Assembly: GCF_016461785.1 (NCBI RefSeq)
Contig: NZ_JAEMUH010000006.1
Location: 124,001-188,000 of the forward strand
Length of the DNA: 64,000 nucleotides
DNA from: Marinomonas ostreistagni
GTDB lineage: Bacteria; Pseudomonadota; Gammaproteobacteria; Pseudomonadales; Marinomonadaceae
Reading direction: 5' to 3'
The first letter of the stretch is position 1. The number at the start of each line of letters is the position of its first letter. Below are positions 25,047-34,697 of the stretch, piece by piece. The position numbers and the translations under genes were made by a program. A model generated the notes under the pieces. It was not told the DNA's origin, did no database searches, and saw only the letters and a program-made list of their open reading frames with translations.

Positions 25047-25970
25047 CTAGTAAACCGAAGGATCGTCTTCATTAGGGCGAGTTTTAAAGCGGCGATGCAG
25101 CCACATGTATTGCGCTTTATTACGGCTGATTAACTCTTCAATAATTTGATTGCCGCGGATAGCGTCTACAGTTTCGTTTTCACCGGGGAAATTCTCTAAT
25201 GGCGCGCCAATCTCTATATTGTAGCCTTTGTCGCCAGCGTTACGCTCCACAAAGAATGGCAGCACTTTCGCCTTCCCGAGTTTCGCCAATGTTGTACCGC
25301 CGGTAATAGTCGCCGCATCAGGCACAGCAAAGAACGGGATAAACACAGCACTTGAACGACCGAAGTCTTGGTCAGCGGTGTACCAAATTACGTCTGGCGC
25401 GCGTAAGCTTCGCACCATTTGTCGCATGTCTTTTTTCGGGATCAAAGCTTTGTTCGAACGCAAACGGCCTTTAACTTGTAGATATTCCATCACTGGATTG
25501 TTGTGCGGACGGTACACCCCAACACCAGGATTAAACTGACCAAAGATACGCGCTCCCATTTCCAGCGGTAAACAATGCACCGCAAACAAGATGACGCCTT
25601 GCCCATTGTCCAACGTACTCTGAACATGCTCTTGGCCTTTGATGGTCATATGGCGTTGTACACGCTCATCAGACCACCACCAGCCACAGATCGTATCAAA
25701 AATGGCTTTGCCCGTTTCTTCGAAATTACGGACTAATAAATCGTGGCGCTCTTCTGAACTTGCATCTGGGAAACATAGCTCTAGATTACGCTTTGCCGTT
25801 CTGACTCGACTTTTAGAGTATTTCATGATCAGACGACCGATAAGTTTACCCAGTCCCATCTGCCATGGTAGCGGCAACATGGACACCAGACGACCTAAAC
25901 CGATACCAAACCAAAGTCCCCAATGTCTGGGATGGAGCAATGCCTTAGAGAATTGCGCTTGTTCTACCAC
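25047..25970 (-). CDS. lpxL: Lipid A lauroyl/palmitoleoyl acyltransferase, LpxL family
   Basis: Inner-membrane enzyme that adds a secondary acyl chain to Kdo2-lipid IVA during lipid A synthesis. 307 residues. The catalytic HX4E motif is at H132/E137 (AVHCLPLEMGARIFG). The conserved stretches VGVYRPHNNP, GRLRSNKALI and DVIWYTADQDFG follow. One N-terminal membrane anchor is predicted. LpxL is favoured over LpxP or LpxM by overall resemblance, but the acyl chain cannot be read from the sequence. Confidence 0.9.
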   Translation of the reverse strand: MVEQAQFSKALLHPRHWGLWFGIGLGRLVSMLPLPWQMGLGKLIGRLIMKYSKSRVRTAKRNLELCFPDASSEERHDLLVRNFEETGKAIFDTICGWWWSDERVQRHMTIKGQEHVQSTLDNGQGVILFAVHCLPLEMGARIFGQFNPGVGVYRPHNNPVMEYLQVKGRLRSNKALIPKKDMRQMVRSLRAPDVIWYTADQDFGRSSAVFIPFFAVPDAATITGGTTLAKLGKAKVLPFFVERNAGDKGYNIEIGAPLENFPGENETVDAIRGNQIIEELISRNKAQYMWLHRRFKTRPNEDDPSVY

Positions 25971-26043
25971 GTCTTATTTCACCCATTAAAAATTCGTCGC
26001 CATTCTAACGTATCTTGCGTAAAAAATTGAGTTCACAGAGACA

Positions 26044-26070
26044 AATAAAGCCCCATATAGGGGCTTTATT
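26044..26070 (-). terminator. Terminator after the DUF2959 gene
   Basis: Perfect 11-bp inverted repeat (26044-26054 with 26060-26070), 5-nt loop, with T-rich flanks on the reverse strand. It also lies upstream of lpxL, so lpxL needs its own promoter or read-through. Confidence 0.75.
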
Positions 26071-26093
26071 AGAAGCGCTAAAAGTAAAACGAG

Positions 26094-26741
26094 TTATTGC
26101 TGCAGGGTTGCAATGAACTCATCCGATTCTTTAATGGCTTCGCTCATCTCATTAATCAAACCTGAAATATCAGTCCTTAAGCTTGCGAACTCACCTTTAA
26201 TGGCGCTTACCGCCGCGGCGTTTAAATTATGCTTAAGGTACAACACATTATCATTTAGTGTCGCCAAAACGGGCGCCATCTTAGATTCCGCTTGATGCAT
26301 ACTGCGAAGCATTTGGCTGAACTGGCGCTTAGTGGCATTCAACTTTTGTTCACTCGCTCGGCGTAGTTTGCTGTTTGTATACTGGTCCAGCTCATCTTCC
26401 CACTCATCAAATAAATCGTTAGCAACGTCTTCTACGTTCTCAATTTTTTTTGATACACGCTCCGCCGCGGCTTTGCTGCTTTGATAGTCGTCATTCAGAT
26501 CATTGTAGATATCTTCGTAATCGCCACCATCAAAATCGGTCAACACTACCAAACGCTGGTAAGCTGTTTGAAACTCCTCTTGACTGTCTTTCTGACTATC
26601 TCGGACATCTTCAACTCGATCTACCAAAATGTCTCGTTTATCAATACCGATCTTTTCCATGGCGCCATAGTAGGCTGTTTGACAGCCAGCCAATGACATT
26701 AATAATAACGCGCCCATGGTTTTAACGACCACACCTTTCAT
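26094..26741 (-). CDS. DUF2959-family lipoprotein
   Basis: 215 residues with a lipoprotein signal peptide ending in LAGC, so probably membrane-anchored in the periplasm. The mature protein is highly charged and alpha-helical with long coiled-coil tendency (VEDVRDSQKDSQEEFQTAYQRL, YQSSKAAAERVSKKIENVEDVANDLFDEWEDEL). This matches DUF2959, a conserved gammaproteobacterial family of unknown function. It appears monocistronic. Confidence 0.85.
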   Translation of the reverse strand: MKGVVVKTMGALLLMSLAGCQTAYYGAMEKIGIDKRDILVDRVEDVRDSQKDSQEEFQTAYQRLVVLTDFDGGDYEDIYNDLNDDYQSSKAAAERVSKKIENVEDVANDLFDEWEDELDQYTNSKLRRASEQKLNATKRQFSQMLRSMHQAESKMAPVLATLNDNVLYLKHNLNAAAVSAIKGEFASLRTDISGLINEMSEAIKESDEFIATLQQ

Positions 26742-26834
26742 ATTCTCTTCCTTATCGATCCGTTAGCTGTTGAGCATTGTCTCGGCTGCTTGCAAGGATT
26801 ACAACCTTTTAGAGCCAAGCTTTCTTAATAGGCA

Positions 26835-27740
26835 TCATTGTGCATCGGTAAAGCTGAGGCAAATCCGATCAGACATATAATCCAGAAATGCCGTTATCCG
26901 GCTGGCAAGTGTGGTATTGCGATAATACACCGCATGCACGGGCTCCCTTTCATTCGGGCTAACTGTGTCTTGTTCCAATACTTTGATGAGACGGCCACTT
27001 TTTAAATCTTGCATAATCATAAATTCAGATAACAACGCAAAACCTTGTCCTGCAAGGCATAGTTGGCGCATGGTTTCACCACTACTGCAATGCAAAGTGG
27101 GGCGAAGAGTCACTGAGGAAGAAAGCGGCCAACGATTCAAATGGGGCGCATCGGTAAACCCCAACACCTGATGTTTTAGTAAGTCTTCTGGTACTCGTGG
27201 AGCACTATAGCGATTAAGATACTCTGGTGATGCAACAACATGCAAAGGGCTTTTACCAAAGTATCGTGCATGCAAATTTGAATCCTTAAGTGAACCGATC
27301 CTAAATGCCAAATCCGTGCGGCGCTCAATCAAATCAATGATGTTTTCATTTGCCACCAATTCCAGCTCTACCTGCGGATAACGTTCGCGAAAGCCTGCCA
27401 CATGGGGGACTAGTTGATGCAGGATAAAAGGTGTTGCCGCATCAACTCTTAAGCGTCCCGCAGGAATGCCTTTTAGTACCTTTAATTCCTCTTCAGCAGC
27501 AGCAAGTTGTTGCAAACCTAGACGTACTTGCTGGGTGAACTGTCGCCCCTCTTCCGTTAATTCAAGTCGTCGTGTTGTACGGTGAAGTAAGGTGCTATCC
27601 AATTCTTTTTCAAGGCGACTGACGGCACGAGACACTTTCGCCACTTGGATATCCAGAATCCGCGCTGCGGAAGAAAAGCTGCCACTATCAACTACCGTGA
27701 GAAGAATTTCGAGATCTTCGTTACGAGAAATTATTGTCAT
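26835..27740 (-). CDS. LysR-family transcriptional regulator
   Basis: 301 residues: winged helix-turn-helix at about 18-48 (GSFSSAARILDIQVAKVSRAVSRLEKEL) with the CrgA-like continuation LHRTTRRLELTEEGRQF, then an effector domain. It is divergent from an MFS exporter and an aldo/keto reductase. A perfect inverted repeat between the two starts is the likely operator. Confidence 0.9.
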   Translation of the reverse strand: MTIISRNEDLEILLTVVDSGSFSSAARILDIQVAKVSRAVSRLEKELDSTLLHRTTRRLELTEEGRQFTQQVRLGLQQLAAAEEELKVLKGIPAGRLRVDAATPFILHQLVPHVAGFRERYPQVELELVANENIIDLIERRTDLAFRIGSLKDSNLHARYFGKSPLHVVASPEYLNRYSAPRVPEDLLKHQVLGFTDAPHLNRWPLSSSVTLRPTLHCSSGETMRQLCLAGQGFALLSEFMIMQDLKSGRLIKVLEQDTVSPNEREPVHAVYYRNTTLASRITAFLDYMSDRICLSFTDAQ

Positions 27741-27764
27741 TTTTGTAAAAGTAATTTGTTTTTG

Positions 27765-27789
27765 ATGCTATTTTTGCAAAAAATAGCAT
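27765..27789. promoter_or_regulatory. Perfect palindromic operator, LysR / MFS divergent region
   Basis: ATGCTATTTTT (27765-27775), GCA, AAAAATAGCAT (27779-27789): an 11-bp perfect inverted repeat 25 bp upstream of the LysR start and 49 bp before the MFS gene. Its position suits autoregulation plus control of the exporter. Confidence 0.65.
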
Positions 27790-27837
27790 TGGGCATACTG
27801 GTACGCAAGTTCAACATAACCTCAACTGGAGATTGAA

Positions 27838-29019
27838 ATGCCCATTGCTCTACTCGCACTGACCCTCAGTGCATTCGCGATTGGTACGACCGAGTTCGTT
27901 ATTGTCGGTTTGGTACCTACTATTGCTCAAGATCTCAGTGTGTCATTGCCCTCAGCTGGCTTGTTGGTCAGCTTGTACGCTTTAGGCGTGGCCATTGGCG
28001 CCCCGGTATTAACCGCTCTGACTGGTCGCTGGCCCAGAAAGCATGTCTTACTTTCGGTCATGACATTGTTTGTGATTGGTAATGTTCTGGCCTGGATGGC
28101 CCCTAGCTACGGCTCACTGATCACTGCCCGCATCCTTACCGGCCTTGCTCACGGTGTGTTCTTTTCTATCGGCTCAACCATCGCGACGGGGTTGGTTAGT
28201 AAAGATAAAGAAGCCAGTGCTATTGCCATCATGTTCACCGGTCTTACTGTTGCTCTGGTCACTGGAGTGCCGCTAGGCACATGGATCGGCCAAAACTTTG
28301 GTTGGCGTGCGACCTTTATGGTGGTTGCCGTTCTCGGCTTGATAGCACTAATTGGGAGTGCTTTATTGATCCCTAAAAACTTGAAGCAGTCAGCCCCTGC
28401 ACGTATTTCACAGCAGCTTAGTGTTCTGACACAACCACGCCTGTTGCTGGTCTATGCCATGACAGCGGTTGGTTACGGCGGCACTTTTACTGCCTTCACT
28501 TATCTTGCGCCCATTTTGCAACAAGTCTCAGGTTTTGATGCCAGTGCTGTAGGGCTGATCATGCTGGTCTATGGCGTCTCTGTTGCGTTCGGCAATATCT
28601 GGGGTGGCCGTTTAGCAGACCGTTTGGGGCCAATCAAAGCTTTGAGTTACATCTTTGCTGCGCTGACTGCCGTTCTTCTAGTGTTCACATTTACCGCAAG
28701 CAACTCTGTGGCAGCAGTACTGACGATCTTAGTTTGGGGAGCTTTTGCCTTTGGCAATGTACCAGGCCTGCAGGTCTATGTTGTGCAATTGGCAGAGAAA
28801 TACACACCTAACGCCGTGGATGTGGCATCTGGTTTAAACATCGCCGCCTTTAACGTAGGCATTGCTTTAGGTTCGATTCTTGGCGGCGTCATTATTGAAC
28901 ACATGTCTCTCATGGATACCGCATGGGTCGGCGCCATCATTGTTGCCATTGCACTCATATTGACCCGCTTTTCTGGATCTTTGGATCAGCGTCCAACGCC
29001 TGCTCAAGCAGCACTTTAA
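27838..29019 (+). CDS. MFS efflux transporter, DHA1 (AraJ/YdhP-like)
   Basis: 393 residues with 12 predicted membrane helices. The DHA1 signature near the N-terminus is AIGTTEFVIVGLVPTIAQDL, and motif A appears as LTGRWPRKHVLL. The family exports drugs, sugars or nucleosides, and the substrate cannot be predicted. It shares a transcript with the aldo/keto reductase 29 bp downstream and is probably controlled by the divergent LysR protein. Confidence 0.9.
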   Translation: MPIALLALTLSAFAIGTTEFVIVGLVPTIAQDLSVSLPSAGLLVSLYALGVAIGAPVLTALTGRWPRKHVLLSVMTLFVIGNVLAWMAPSYGSLITARILTGLAHGVFFSIGSTIATGLVSKDKEASAIAIMFTGLTVALVTGVPLGTWIGQNFGWRATFMVVAVLGLIALIGSALLIPKNLKQSAPARISQQLSVLTQPRLLLVYAMTAVGYGGTFTAFTYLAPILQQVSGFDASAVGLIMLVYGVSVAFGNIWGGRLADRLGPIKALSYIFAALTAVLLVFTFTASNSVAAVLTILVWGAFAFGNVPGLQVYVVQLAEKYTPNAVDVASGLNIAAFNVGIALGSILGGVIIEHMSLMDTAWVGAIIVAIALILTRFSGSLDQRPTPAQAAL

Positions 29020-29048
29020 CTCTAGCAGTACATTAATAGGAGCATTTT

Positions 29049-29852
29049 ATGAATACGATCCCATCACTTGGTTTTGGCACCTTTCGTCTAGAAGGCGACA
29101 CCGCATATCAATCGGTAAAATCTGCACTAGAAGTTGGCTACCGCCATATCGATACCGCGCAAATTTATGGTAATGAAGCAGAGGTTGGTCAAGCCATTGC
29201 TGACAGTGGCATTGATCGCTCAGAGCTGTTTATCACAACAAAAGTCTGGGTCGACAATTTAGCTACTGAGCACTTCATCAAGAGCGTTCAAGAGAGCCTA
29301 ACCAAATTGCAGATTGACCAGGTAGATCTACTGCTTATTCACTGGCCTGATGCGACTAACAAGGTACCTCTGACCTCTTATCTTAATGACTTAGCTCAGG
29401 CTCAAAAACAGGGTTTAACCAAACACATAGGCGTTTCTAACTTCACCACCCAACATTTGGAGCAAACCATTCAACAGTTAGGTGAGGGGGCAATATTTAC
29501 CAACCAGATCGAAGTGCATCCTTATTTGCAAAATCGTCAGGTAACAGACTACTGTCAGCAACACAATATTCGTGTAACTGGCTTCATGCCTCTTGCTGTC
29601 GGTAAAGTCATGGAAGATGCAGTGTTACAGTCCATTGCCAAAGATCACCAAACCTCCGTCGCGAATGTGGCGCTTGCTTGGCAGTTACAGCAAGGGCTTA
29701 TTACCATTCCATCTTCCACTAAACGTGCAAATCAAGAGGCTAATTTAGCGGCTCTGGATGTGACCCTAACGAGCGAGGATATGCAGCGTATCGCGGGACT
29801 TGAAGCCAACGAGCGCATTGCAAACCCAGACTTTTCTCCTGCTTGGGACTAA
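29049..29852 (+). CDS. dkgB: Aldo/keto reductase, DkgB-like
   Basis: 267 residues, the typical length of 2,5-diketo-D-gluconate reductase B/methylglyoxal reductase. The AKR tetrad is at D35, Y40, K65 and H98 (YRHIDTAQIYGNE, TTKVWVD, LLIHWP). Later stretches GVSNFTTQHLEQ and NQIEVHPYLQN agree. AGGAG precedes the ATG. Co-transcription with an exporter and a LysR regulator suggests a detoxification unit for reactive carbonyls; that is inference. Confidence 0.88.
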   Translation: MNTIPSLGFGTFRLEGDTAYQSVKSALEVGYRHIDTAQIYGNEAEVGQAIADSGIDRSELFITTKVWVDNLATEHFIKSVQESLTKLQIDQVDLLLIHWPDATNKVPLTSYLNDLAQAQKQGLTKHIGVSNFTTQHLEQTIQQLGEGAIFTNQIEVHPYLQNRQVTDYCQQHNIRVTGFMPLAVGKVMEDAVLQSIAKDHQTSVANVALAWQLQQGLITIPSSTKRANQEANLAALDVTLTSEDMQRIAGLEANERIANPDFSPAWD

Positions 29853-29892
29853 GCAAATAAGCCCTGTATTGAGAAAGTTTTCTAGGTACGAG

Positions 29893-29929
29893 ACGCCCTA
29901 TTAGCAAACTCTAGTAGGGCGTTTTTTTT
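29893..29929 (+). terminator. Terminator after dkgB
   Basis: ACGCCCTA (29893-29900) pairs with TAGGGCGT (29915-29922), followed by a run of eight T residues. The loop is 14 nt. Confidence 0.85.
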
Positions 29930-29932
29930 GAG

Positions 29933-30823
29933 TTACACGACCGCTCGGCTTTGACGCTCTAACCAATCAAAAAACAACATCGCGTCAGAGGATAAGTCCG
30001 TGCCGGACTTGCGCACCAAATAGAAAGACTCACTAGCAGGAATACGTTGATCAAACAGTTCCACTAATCGACCATCGGCGAGCATGTCTTCCACCATGGA
30101 TGAACGAGCCAGAGCCACTCCTACGCCTAGCTCTGCTAGACGTAATGACGCCAATAACGTGTCCAGTTGCATACCGCGAGAAGGATCGACCAGATCCTCA
30201 TTGATCATCGATAACCAGTAGCCCCAACCTTCTTCGTAACCGAGTACATGCAGTAAGGTGGTTTTGGCTAAATCACTAGGACTTTCAATCGTTTCTCGTT
30301 CCATAAGCTCTGGTGAGCAGACAGGAAACAAAGTATCCCAACTTAGGCGCTGAGACACAAAACCGGACCACTGTCCATTGCCCCAACGAATTTCAAAGTC
30401 ATCGTCCGCATCGGTATCTTTCACCCATAGGGAGCTTATATAGCGAATGTCGATATTGGGGTGCTGCTGATTAAACTCCGCCAAGCGCGGTGCCAACCAA
30501 TGGACAAAGAACGATAAACTGCCGCGAATCTTCACTGGTGTACGCTGATCCGAGTTAAACAGTTCATTGGTCGCGGCGGCTAGACGAGAAATGGAATCTT
30601 GCACCACAGGAAGGTAAGACATGCCTTCATCGGTTAAGGTCAAACCGCGTGGCAAGCGCTTAAATAAGGCGACACCAAGATGACGCTCTAACAAGCGGAT
30701 TTGCTGGCTGACCGCACCTTGCGTTAGATGTAGCTCTTGGGCAGCTTTGGTAAAGTTCAAGCTGCGTGCAGAGACTTCAAAGGTGCGTAACCAGTTTAAT
30801 GGGGGAAGTGTTTTCTCATTCAT
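29933..30823 (-). CDS. LysR-family regulator, GcvA-like
   Basis: About 296 residues from the ATG at 30823; an upstream in-frame TTG at 30835 has no ribosome site. The GcvA-type N-terminus reads LPPLNWLRTFEVSARSLNFTKAAQELHLTQGAVSQQIRLLE. It lies 41 bp downstream of the amino-acid ABC ATPase gene on the same strand and may be the last gene of that operon, probably its regulator. Confidence 0.88.
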   Translation of the reverse strand: MNEKTLPPLNWLRTFEVSARSLNFTKAAQELHLTQGAVSQQIRLLERHLGVALFKRLPRGLTLTDEGMSYLPVVQDSISRLAAATNELFNSDQRTPVKIRGSLSFFVHWLAPRLAEFNQQHPNIDIRYISSLWVKDTDADDDFEIRWGNGQWSGFVSQRLSWDTLFPVCSPELMERETIESPSDLAKTTLLHVLGYEEGWGYWLSMINEDLVDPSRGMQLDTLLASLRLAELGVGVALARSSMVEDMLADGRLVELFDQRIPASESFYLVRKSGTDLSSDAMLFFDWLERQSRAVV

Positions 30824-30863
30824 CAAAGCACCCAAGCGCCGACCATTTCGATTAGAAAGGCGC

Positions 30864-31613
30864 TTAGAGTACCTGACCTAGAAAACGTTGCAAGCGCGGG
30901 TGCTCAGAATTAAAGAAACGTTCTGGGGATTCTTCGAGGACTAACTCACCCTCTTCCATAAATACCACACGATCAGCCACTTCACGGGCAAAGCCCATTT
31001 CGTGCGTGACCACGACCATGGTCATCCCTTCTTTGGCCAAGCCTTTCATAACGTCCAATACTTCACCGACCATTTCAGGGTCTAGGGCACTGGTTGGCTC
31101 ATCAAATAACAGGGCTTTGGGCTTCATAGCAAGAGATCGAGCAATGGCAACACGCTGTTGTTGACCGCCTGATAGACGTGATGGGTAGTGCTCCATGCGC
31201 TCATGCAATCCAACGCGGTAAAGTAAATCTTTGGCTTCTTGCTCTACCTCAGCTTTATCACGTTTTAACACCTTCAAAGGCGCTAACATGACATTGCCTA
31301 GGGCAGTTTTATGGGGAAATAGGTTAAACGACTGGAACACCATACCCACTTCTTCTCGAAGTTTGTTGATATCGGTACTCTTGTCCGCTAAGTGCACGCC
31401 ATCAATCTCAATTCGACCAGAGCTAATGGTCTCAAGTTGATTAAGAGTACGCAGAAAAGTGGACTTGCCTGAGCCACTTGGACCAATGATCACCACTACC
31501 TCACCGCGGTGAATGTCGAGCGATACTTTTTTCAGCGCGTGACAGCCATTTTCAAAGACTTTATCCACGTCTCGTGCTTGGATTAACACTTCTTGTTTCA
31601 TTGACTTAGTCAC
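30864..31613 (-). CDS. Polar amino-acid ABC importer ATPase
   Basis: 249 residues, GlnQ/HisP class. Walker A is GPSGSGKST, the signature LSGGQQQR, and Walker [12 protein letters not shown], with the switch histidine in VVTHEMGFA. The start is taken at GTG 31613 (GAGG about ten bases upstream, 8-base overlap with the permease gene); ATG 31601 is an alternative. With the permease and binding protein upstream it forms a complete importer. Confidence 0.93.
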   Translation of the reverse strand: MTKSMKQEVLIQARDVDKVFENGCHALKKVSLDIHRGEVVVIIGPSGSGKSTFLRTLNQLETISSGRIEIDGVHLADKSTDINKLREEVGMVFQSFNLFPHKTALGNVMLAPLKVLKRDKAEVEQEAKDLLYRVGLHERMEHYPSRLSGGQQQRVAIARSLAMKPKALLFDEPTSALDPEMVGEVLDVMKGLAKEGMTMVVVTHEMGFAREVADRVVFMEEGELVLEESPERFFNSEHPRLQRFLGQVL

Positions 31614-32553
31614 TGGCCGCTAACCTCTTTTCTAGTCGTTGAATGCCCCAAGATAAGCTGCCTGTCACCAGCAAATATAATGCGGCGACCGTAAACCACA
31701 CTTCAAACGGCGCAAAGCTGCCACTGACCACTTCTCGGCCTGCCTTAGTCAAGTCGGTAATCGAGATCACCGATACCAAAGACGAGTCTTTGATCAAGTT
31801 AATGAACTGTCCAGCCAGAGACGGTAGTGTTCGTTTGATGGCTTGAGGCATCACCACATAGGTCATCGCTTTGGCGTAGCTCATCCCTAATGAGCGAGCC
31901 GCTTCCATCTGACCTGGGGGCACGGATTGAATACCGCCGCGGACGATTTCCGCCACGTACGCTCCGGTGAAAATCGATAATGCCGCGACGCCCGCTGTAA
32001 AACGATCGAGATCAAATACGGTGCCAATAAAGAAGTAGACGATGAATATCTGCACCAATAAAGGCGTGCCACGGATGACTTCTACGTAAGTCACTGCCAA
32101 ATTACGCCATACTTGGCCATGAGCCACACGCATCAAGCCAAAAACCACCCCTAGGATGATTGAGAAAATCAGCGATAAAAAAGAGATCTTAATGGTGACC
32201 CATAAACCTTCAGCAATCGGGCCAAAACGCCAACCTTCAATACGGGCAATGGTGTCTCCCTGGAAGATCAAATCCCCATCACGGGCCACCAACTTGTCGT
32301 ATTCAGGAACGATCTGAGGCGAACCGCCAAAGTCAGGAGTAATACTTAGCTGACCGGAAGCGGTCACTACTGCTGTGCCATCCGTTTGCGCAATGATGTC
32401 CTGCGGCTCAGTGTTAATGACATAAGGCCATAAGCGCTCCCAATGCCAACTGTAATTGATTTTCTGTCCTGAAAAATACACGCCAGCTATTAAAGCGGCC
32501 ATGATGACAAGGTATAAGCCGTGGCCAAACCAGCGGCGTGATGATGTCTGCAT
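31606..32553 (-). CDS. Polar amino-acid ABC importer permease
   Basis: 315 residues, longer than the usual 220-250. The extra length is an N-terminal anchor followed by a periplasmic segment of roughly 80 residues before the permease core, which begins near residue 115 ([20 protein letters not shown]). The HisMQ-type signature is present as [17 protein letters not shown], with the coupling loop [17 protein letters not shown]. It probably works as a homodimer, because only one permease gene is present. Confidence 0.92.
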   Translation of the reverse strand: MQTSSRRWFGHGLYLVIMAALIAGVYFSGQKINYSWHWERLWPYVINTEPQDIIAQTDGTAVVTASGQLSITPDFGGSPQIVPEYDKLVARDGDLIFQGDTIARIEGWRFGPIAEGLWVTIKISFLSLIFSIILGVVFGLMRVAHGQVWRNLAVTYVEVIRGTPLLVQIFIVYFFIGTVFDLDRFTAGVAALSIFTGAYVAEIVRGGIQSVPPGQMEAARSLGMSYAKAMTYVVMPQAIKRTLPSLAGQFINLIKDSSLVSVISITDLTKAGREVVSGSFAPFEVWFTVAALYLLVTGSLSWGIQRLEKRLAASD

Positions 32554-32573
32554 GATGTCTCTTTTTATAGAAA

Positions 32574-32597
32574 AAGAGCCTAACAGGTTAGGCTCTT
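32574..32597 (-). terminator. Attenuating hairpin between binding protein and permease
   Basis: Perfect 11-bp repeat (32574-32584 with 32587-32597) followed on the reverse strand by a short T tract. A partial terminator here would give more binding protein than permease, as is usual in ABC import operons. Confidence 0.7.
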
Positions 32598-32624
32598 GGT
32601 ATGACTCACTGATCGACTCAGCGT

Positions 32625-33434
32625 TTACTGAATACTATCTACCCAAGCATCTGAATTAAACCACTTGTCGTAAATACGGTCGTAGGTACCGTCTTTCTTA
32701 ATCTGAACAAGATAGTTATTTAAGAAGTTTAGGAAATTCACATCATTTTGACGAATTGCCCAACCCAACGGCTCGTAGGTAAAGGCTTCATCTAAATGCA
32801 CAACACCTTCCTTATTCTGCGCTGCATACATGGCATTGTATGGAAGGTCATAAACAAATGCGTCCGCCTTACCATTTTTCACCTGAAGAACAGAGTCAGC
32901 AGAGGTTTCGAACAAATCTAGCTGTGCATTCGGAAAATATTTCTTCGCAGCAATCGCGCCCGTTGTACCAATTTGAGAAACTAAGCGGAACTTAGGGTCA
33001 TTCAAGTCGCGGTAATCTTTAATTTTTGACGCGACTTCAGGCGTCACTAACACCGTCTGCCCCATCTCTAGGTAAGTATCAGCAAACAGCACTTTCAGAT
33101 TGCGCTCAGGTGTAATACCCATACCACCATTAATGATGTCACATTTGCCAGTTTGTAAAGCTGGGATAATGCCGTCCCAAGCGGTGTTAACAGGGACAAA
33201 TTTCACTCCCATAGAACGTGCCATATGTTTAGAGATGTCGATATCAAAACCAATAAAACGACCGTCTTTGGTTTTCATTTCGAAAGGAATATAACCAGCC
33301 TCGAAGCACACTTTTAACTCACCGGTTGAAAGAATGTTATCGATTGCTGAATCCGCCGCGTTAGCAAAACCGCCACCTAGCATTGAGCCTGCTAGAGCTA
33401 AGCCAGCCAATGCTTTCTTGAAACCTAGTTTCAT
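32625..33434 (-). CDS. Polar amino-acid ABC importer binding protein
   Basis: About 269 residues from the ATG at 33434, with AGGA five bases upstream; in-frame ATGs at 33449 and 33446 also exist. Signal peptide to about residue 26 (GGGFANA-A). Family-3 solute-binding signature: FIGFDIDISKHMARSMGVKF and GKCDIINGGMGITPER. It is the first gene of the operon. The substrate is an amino acid or close analogue, not determinable here. Confidence 0.92.
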   Translation of the reverse strand: MKLGFKKALAGLALAGSMLGGGFANAADSAIDNILSTGELKVCFEAGYIPFEMKTKDGRFIGFDIDISKHMARSMGVKFVPVNTAWDGIIPALQTGKCDIINGGMGITPERNLKVLFADTYLEMGQTVLVTPEVASKIKDYRDLNDPKFRLVSQIGTTGAIAAKKYFPNAQLDLFETSADSVLQVKNGKADAFVYDLPYNAMYAAQNKEGVVHLDEAFTYEPLGWAIRQNDVNFLNFLNNYLVQIKKDGTYDRIYDKWFNSDAWVDSIQ

Positions 33435-33729
33435 GTCATTCCTCATCATCTATTTTGTTTTGAAGGCACTCTCACAGCAGTAAACCGCTGCGCCTATAGA
33501 GAGTCCTAAAGGGGGGACTAAATATACCCAAAACTAAATAGAAGTAGTATCGACAGGATCCAGCCCTAAGACCCAAGTATTTTAATGGCTAGACAGTATT
33601 TCATTGATTATCTGCCCATTATAGCCATAAAAACTCATTTTTGACCCTTTAAAAGTAATTAATGAGATTTTATTTCCGGATTGACCCCGCTAGAATGGGC
33701 GCCAATCAAATCTTGCTAGGAATACAGTC

Positions 33730-34629
33730 ATGACGACAATCACCATACTTGATGGCGGCATGGGCCGCGAACTAGAGCTCCGTGGCGCACCTTTTAGACA
33801 GCCAGAATGGTCTGCCTTGGCTATGATGGAAGCACCTGAAATTGTAAAGGACGTACATAAAGCGTTCATTGCGGCAGGTTCTCGCGTCATCACCACCAAC
33901 AGTTACGCCTTAGTACCGTTTCACATTGGTGAAGAGGTTTTTAAACAGCGCGCTGCGGAATTAGCTATAGAATCTGCCAACGTAGCCAAACAAGCAGTTG
34001 TAGAAAGTGGCGAAGATGTAAAAATCGCAGGTTCCCTTGCCCCTTTATTCGGCTCCTACCGCGCTGATCTATACGAAGCAGAACGTGCGGAAGAAATCGC
34101 TCGACCATTGATCAAAGCGTTAGCGCCCCATGTTGACCTTTGGCTGAATGAAACCCAAAGCTTACTGGCAGAAACTTTGTTAATGAAGAAGCTGGTTGAT
34201 GAACTGGACAGCGATAAAAAACCATACTGGGTGTCTTTCACTCTTGAAGATTCAGAACCAACCCCTGAGCCATGCCTGCGCTCTGGAGAAACGGTTGTTG
34301 AAGCGGTGAAAACCATGGCTGCTGCGGGTGTCGATGGTATTCTGTTTAACTGTTGCCAACCTGAAATCATTGCCGATGCGATTGCTCTGACTAAACAAGT
34401 CTTAGCTGAGATGAATACAGAACTTCAGATCGGCGCTTACGCCAACGCGTTTCCTCCGCAACCTAAAAACGCGACGGCTAACGATGGCTTAGATGAATTG
34501 CGTGCCGACCTCACACCAGAGTCTTACTTAGTTTGGGCTGAGAAATGGTGCGAGCTGGGTGCGACACTGATCGGCGGCTGCTGTGGCATTGGCCCAGATC
34601 ATATTGCAGCTCTTGCTAAGCGTTTGTAA
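33730..34629 (+). CDS. Homocysteine S-methyltransferase family protein
   Basis: 299 residues, (beta/alpha)8 barrel methyltransferase using zinc-activated homocysteine; S-methylmethionine or a betaine is the usual methyl donor. The zinc-binding cysteines are visible in GILFNCCQPE and in IGGCCGIGPDHI (C284, C285). The N-terminal stretch ILDGGMGRELELRGAP is typical. MmuM-like identity is likely but unproven. It stands alone between divergent ABC genes and a convergent regulator. Confidence 0.88.
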   Translation: MTTITILDGGMGRELELRGAPFRQPEWSALAMMEAPEIVKDVHKAFIAAGSRVITTNSYALVPFHIGEEVFKQRAAELAIESANVAKQAVVESGEDVKIAGSLAPLFGSYRADLYEAERAEEIARPLIKALAPHVDLWLNETQSLLAETLLMKKLVDELDSDKKPYWVSFTLEDSEPTPEPCLRSGETVVEAVKTMAAAGVDGILFNCCQPEIIADAIALTKQVLAEMNTELQIGAYANAFPPQPKNATANDGLDELRADLTPESYLVWAEKWCELGATLIGGCCGIGPDHIAALAKRL

Positions 34630-34697
34630 CGCCATTATCTAAATCTGGAAAAACAAAGCTCTGTTATTAGCATAGTGATAGGGCTTTGATTACATGA

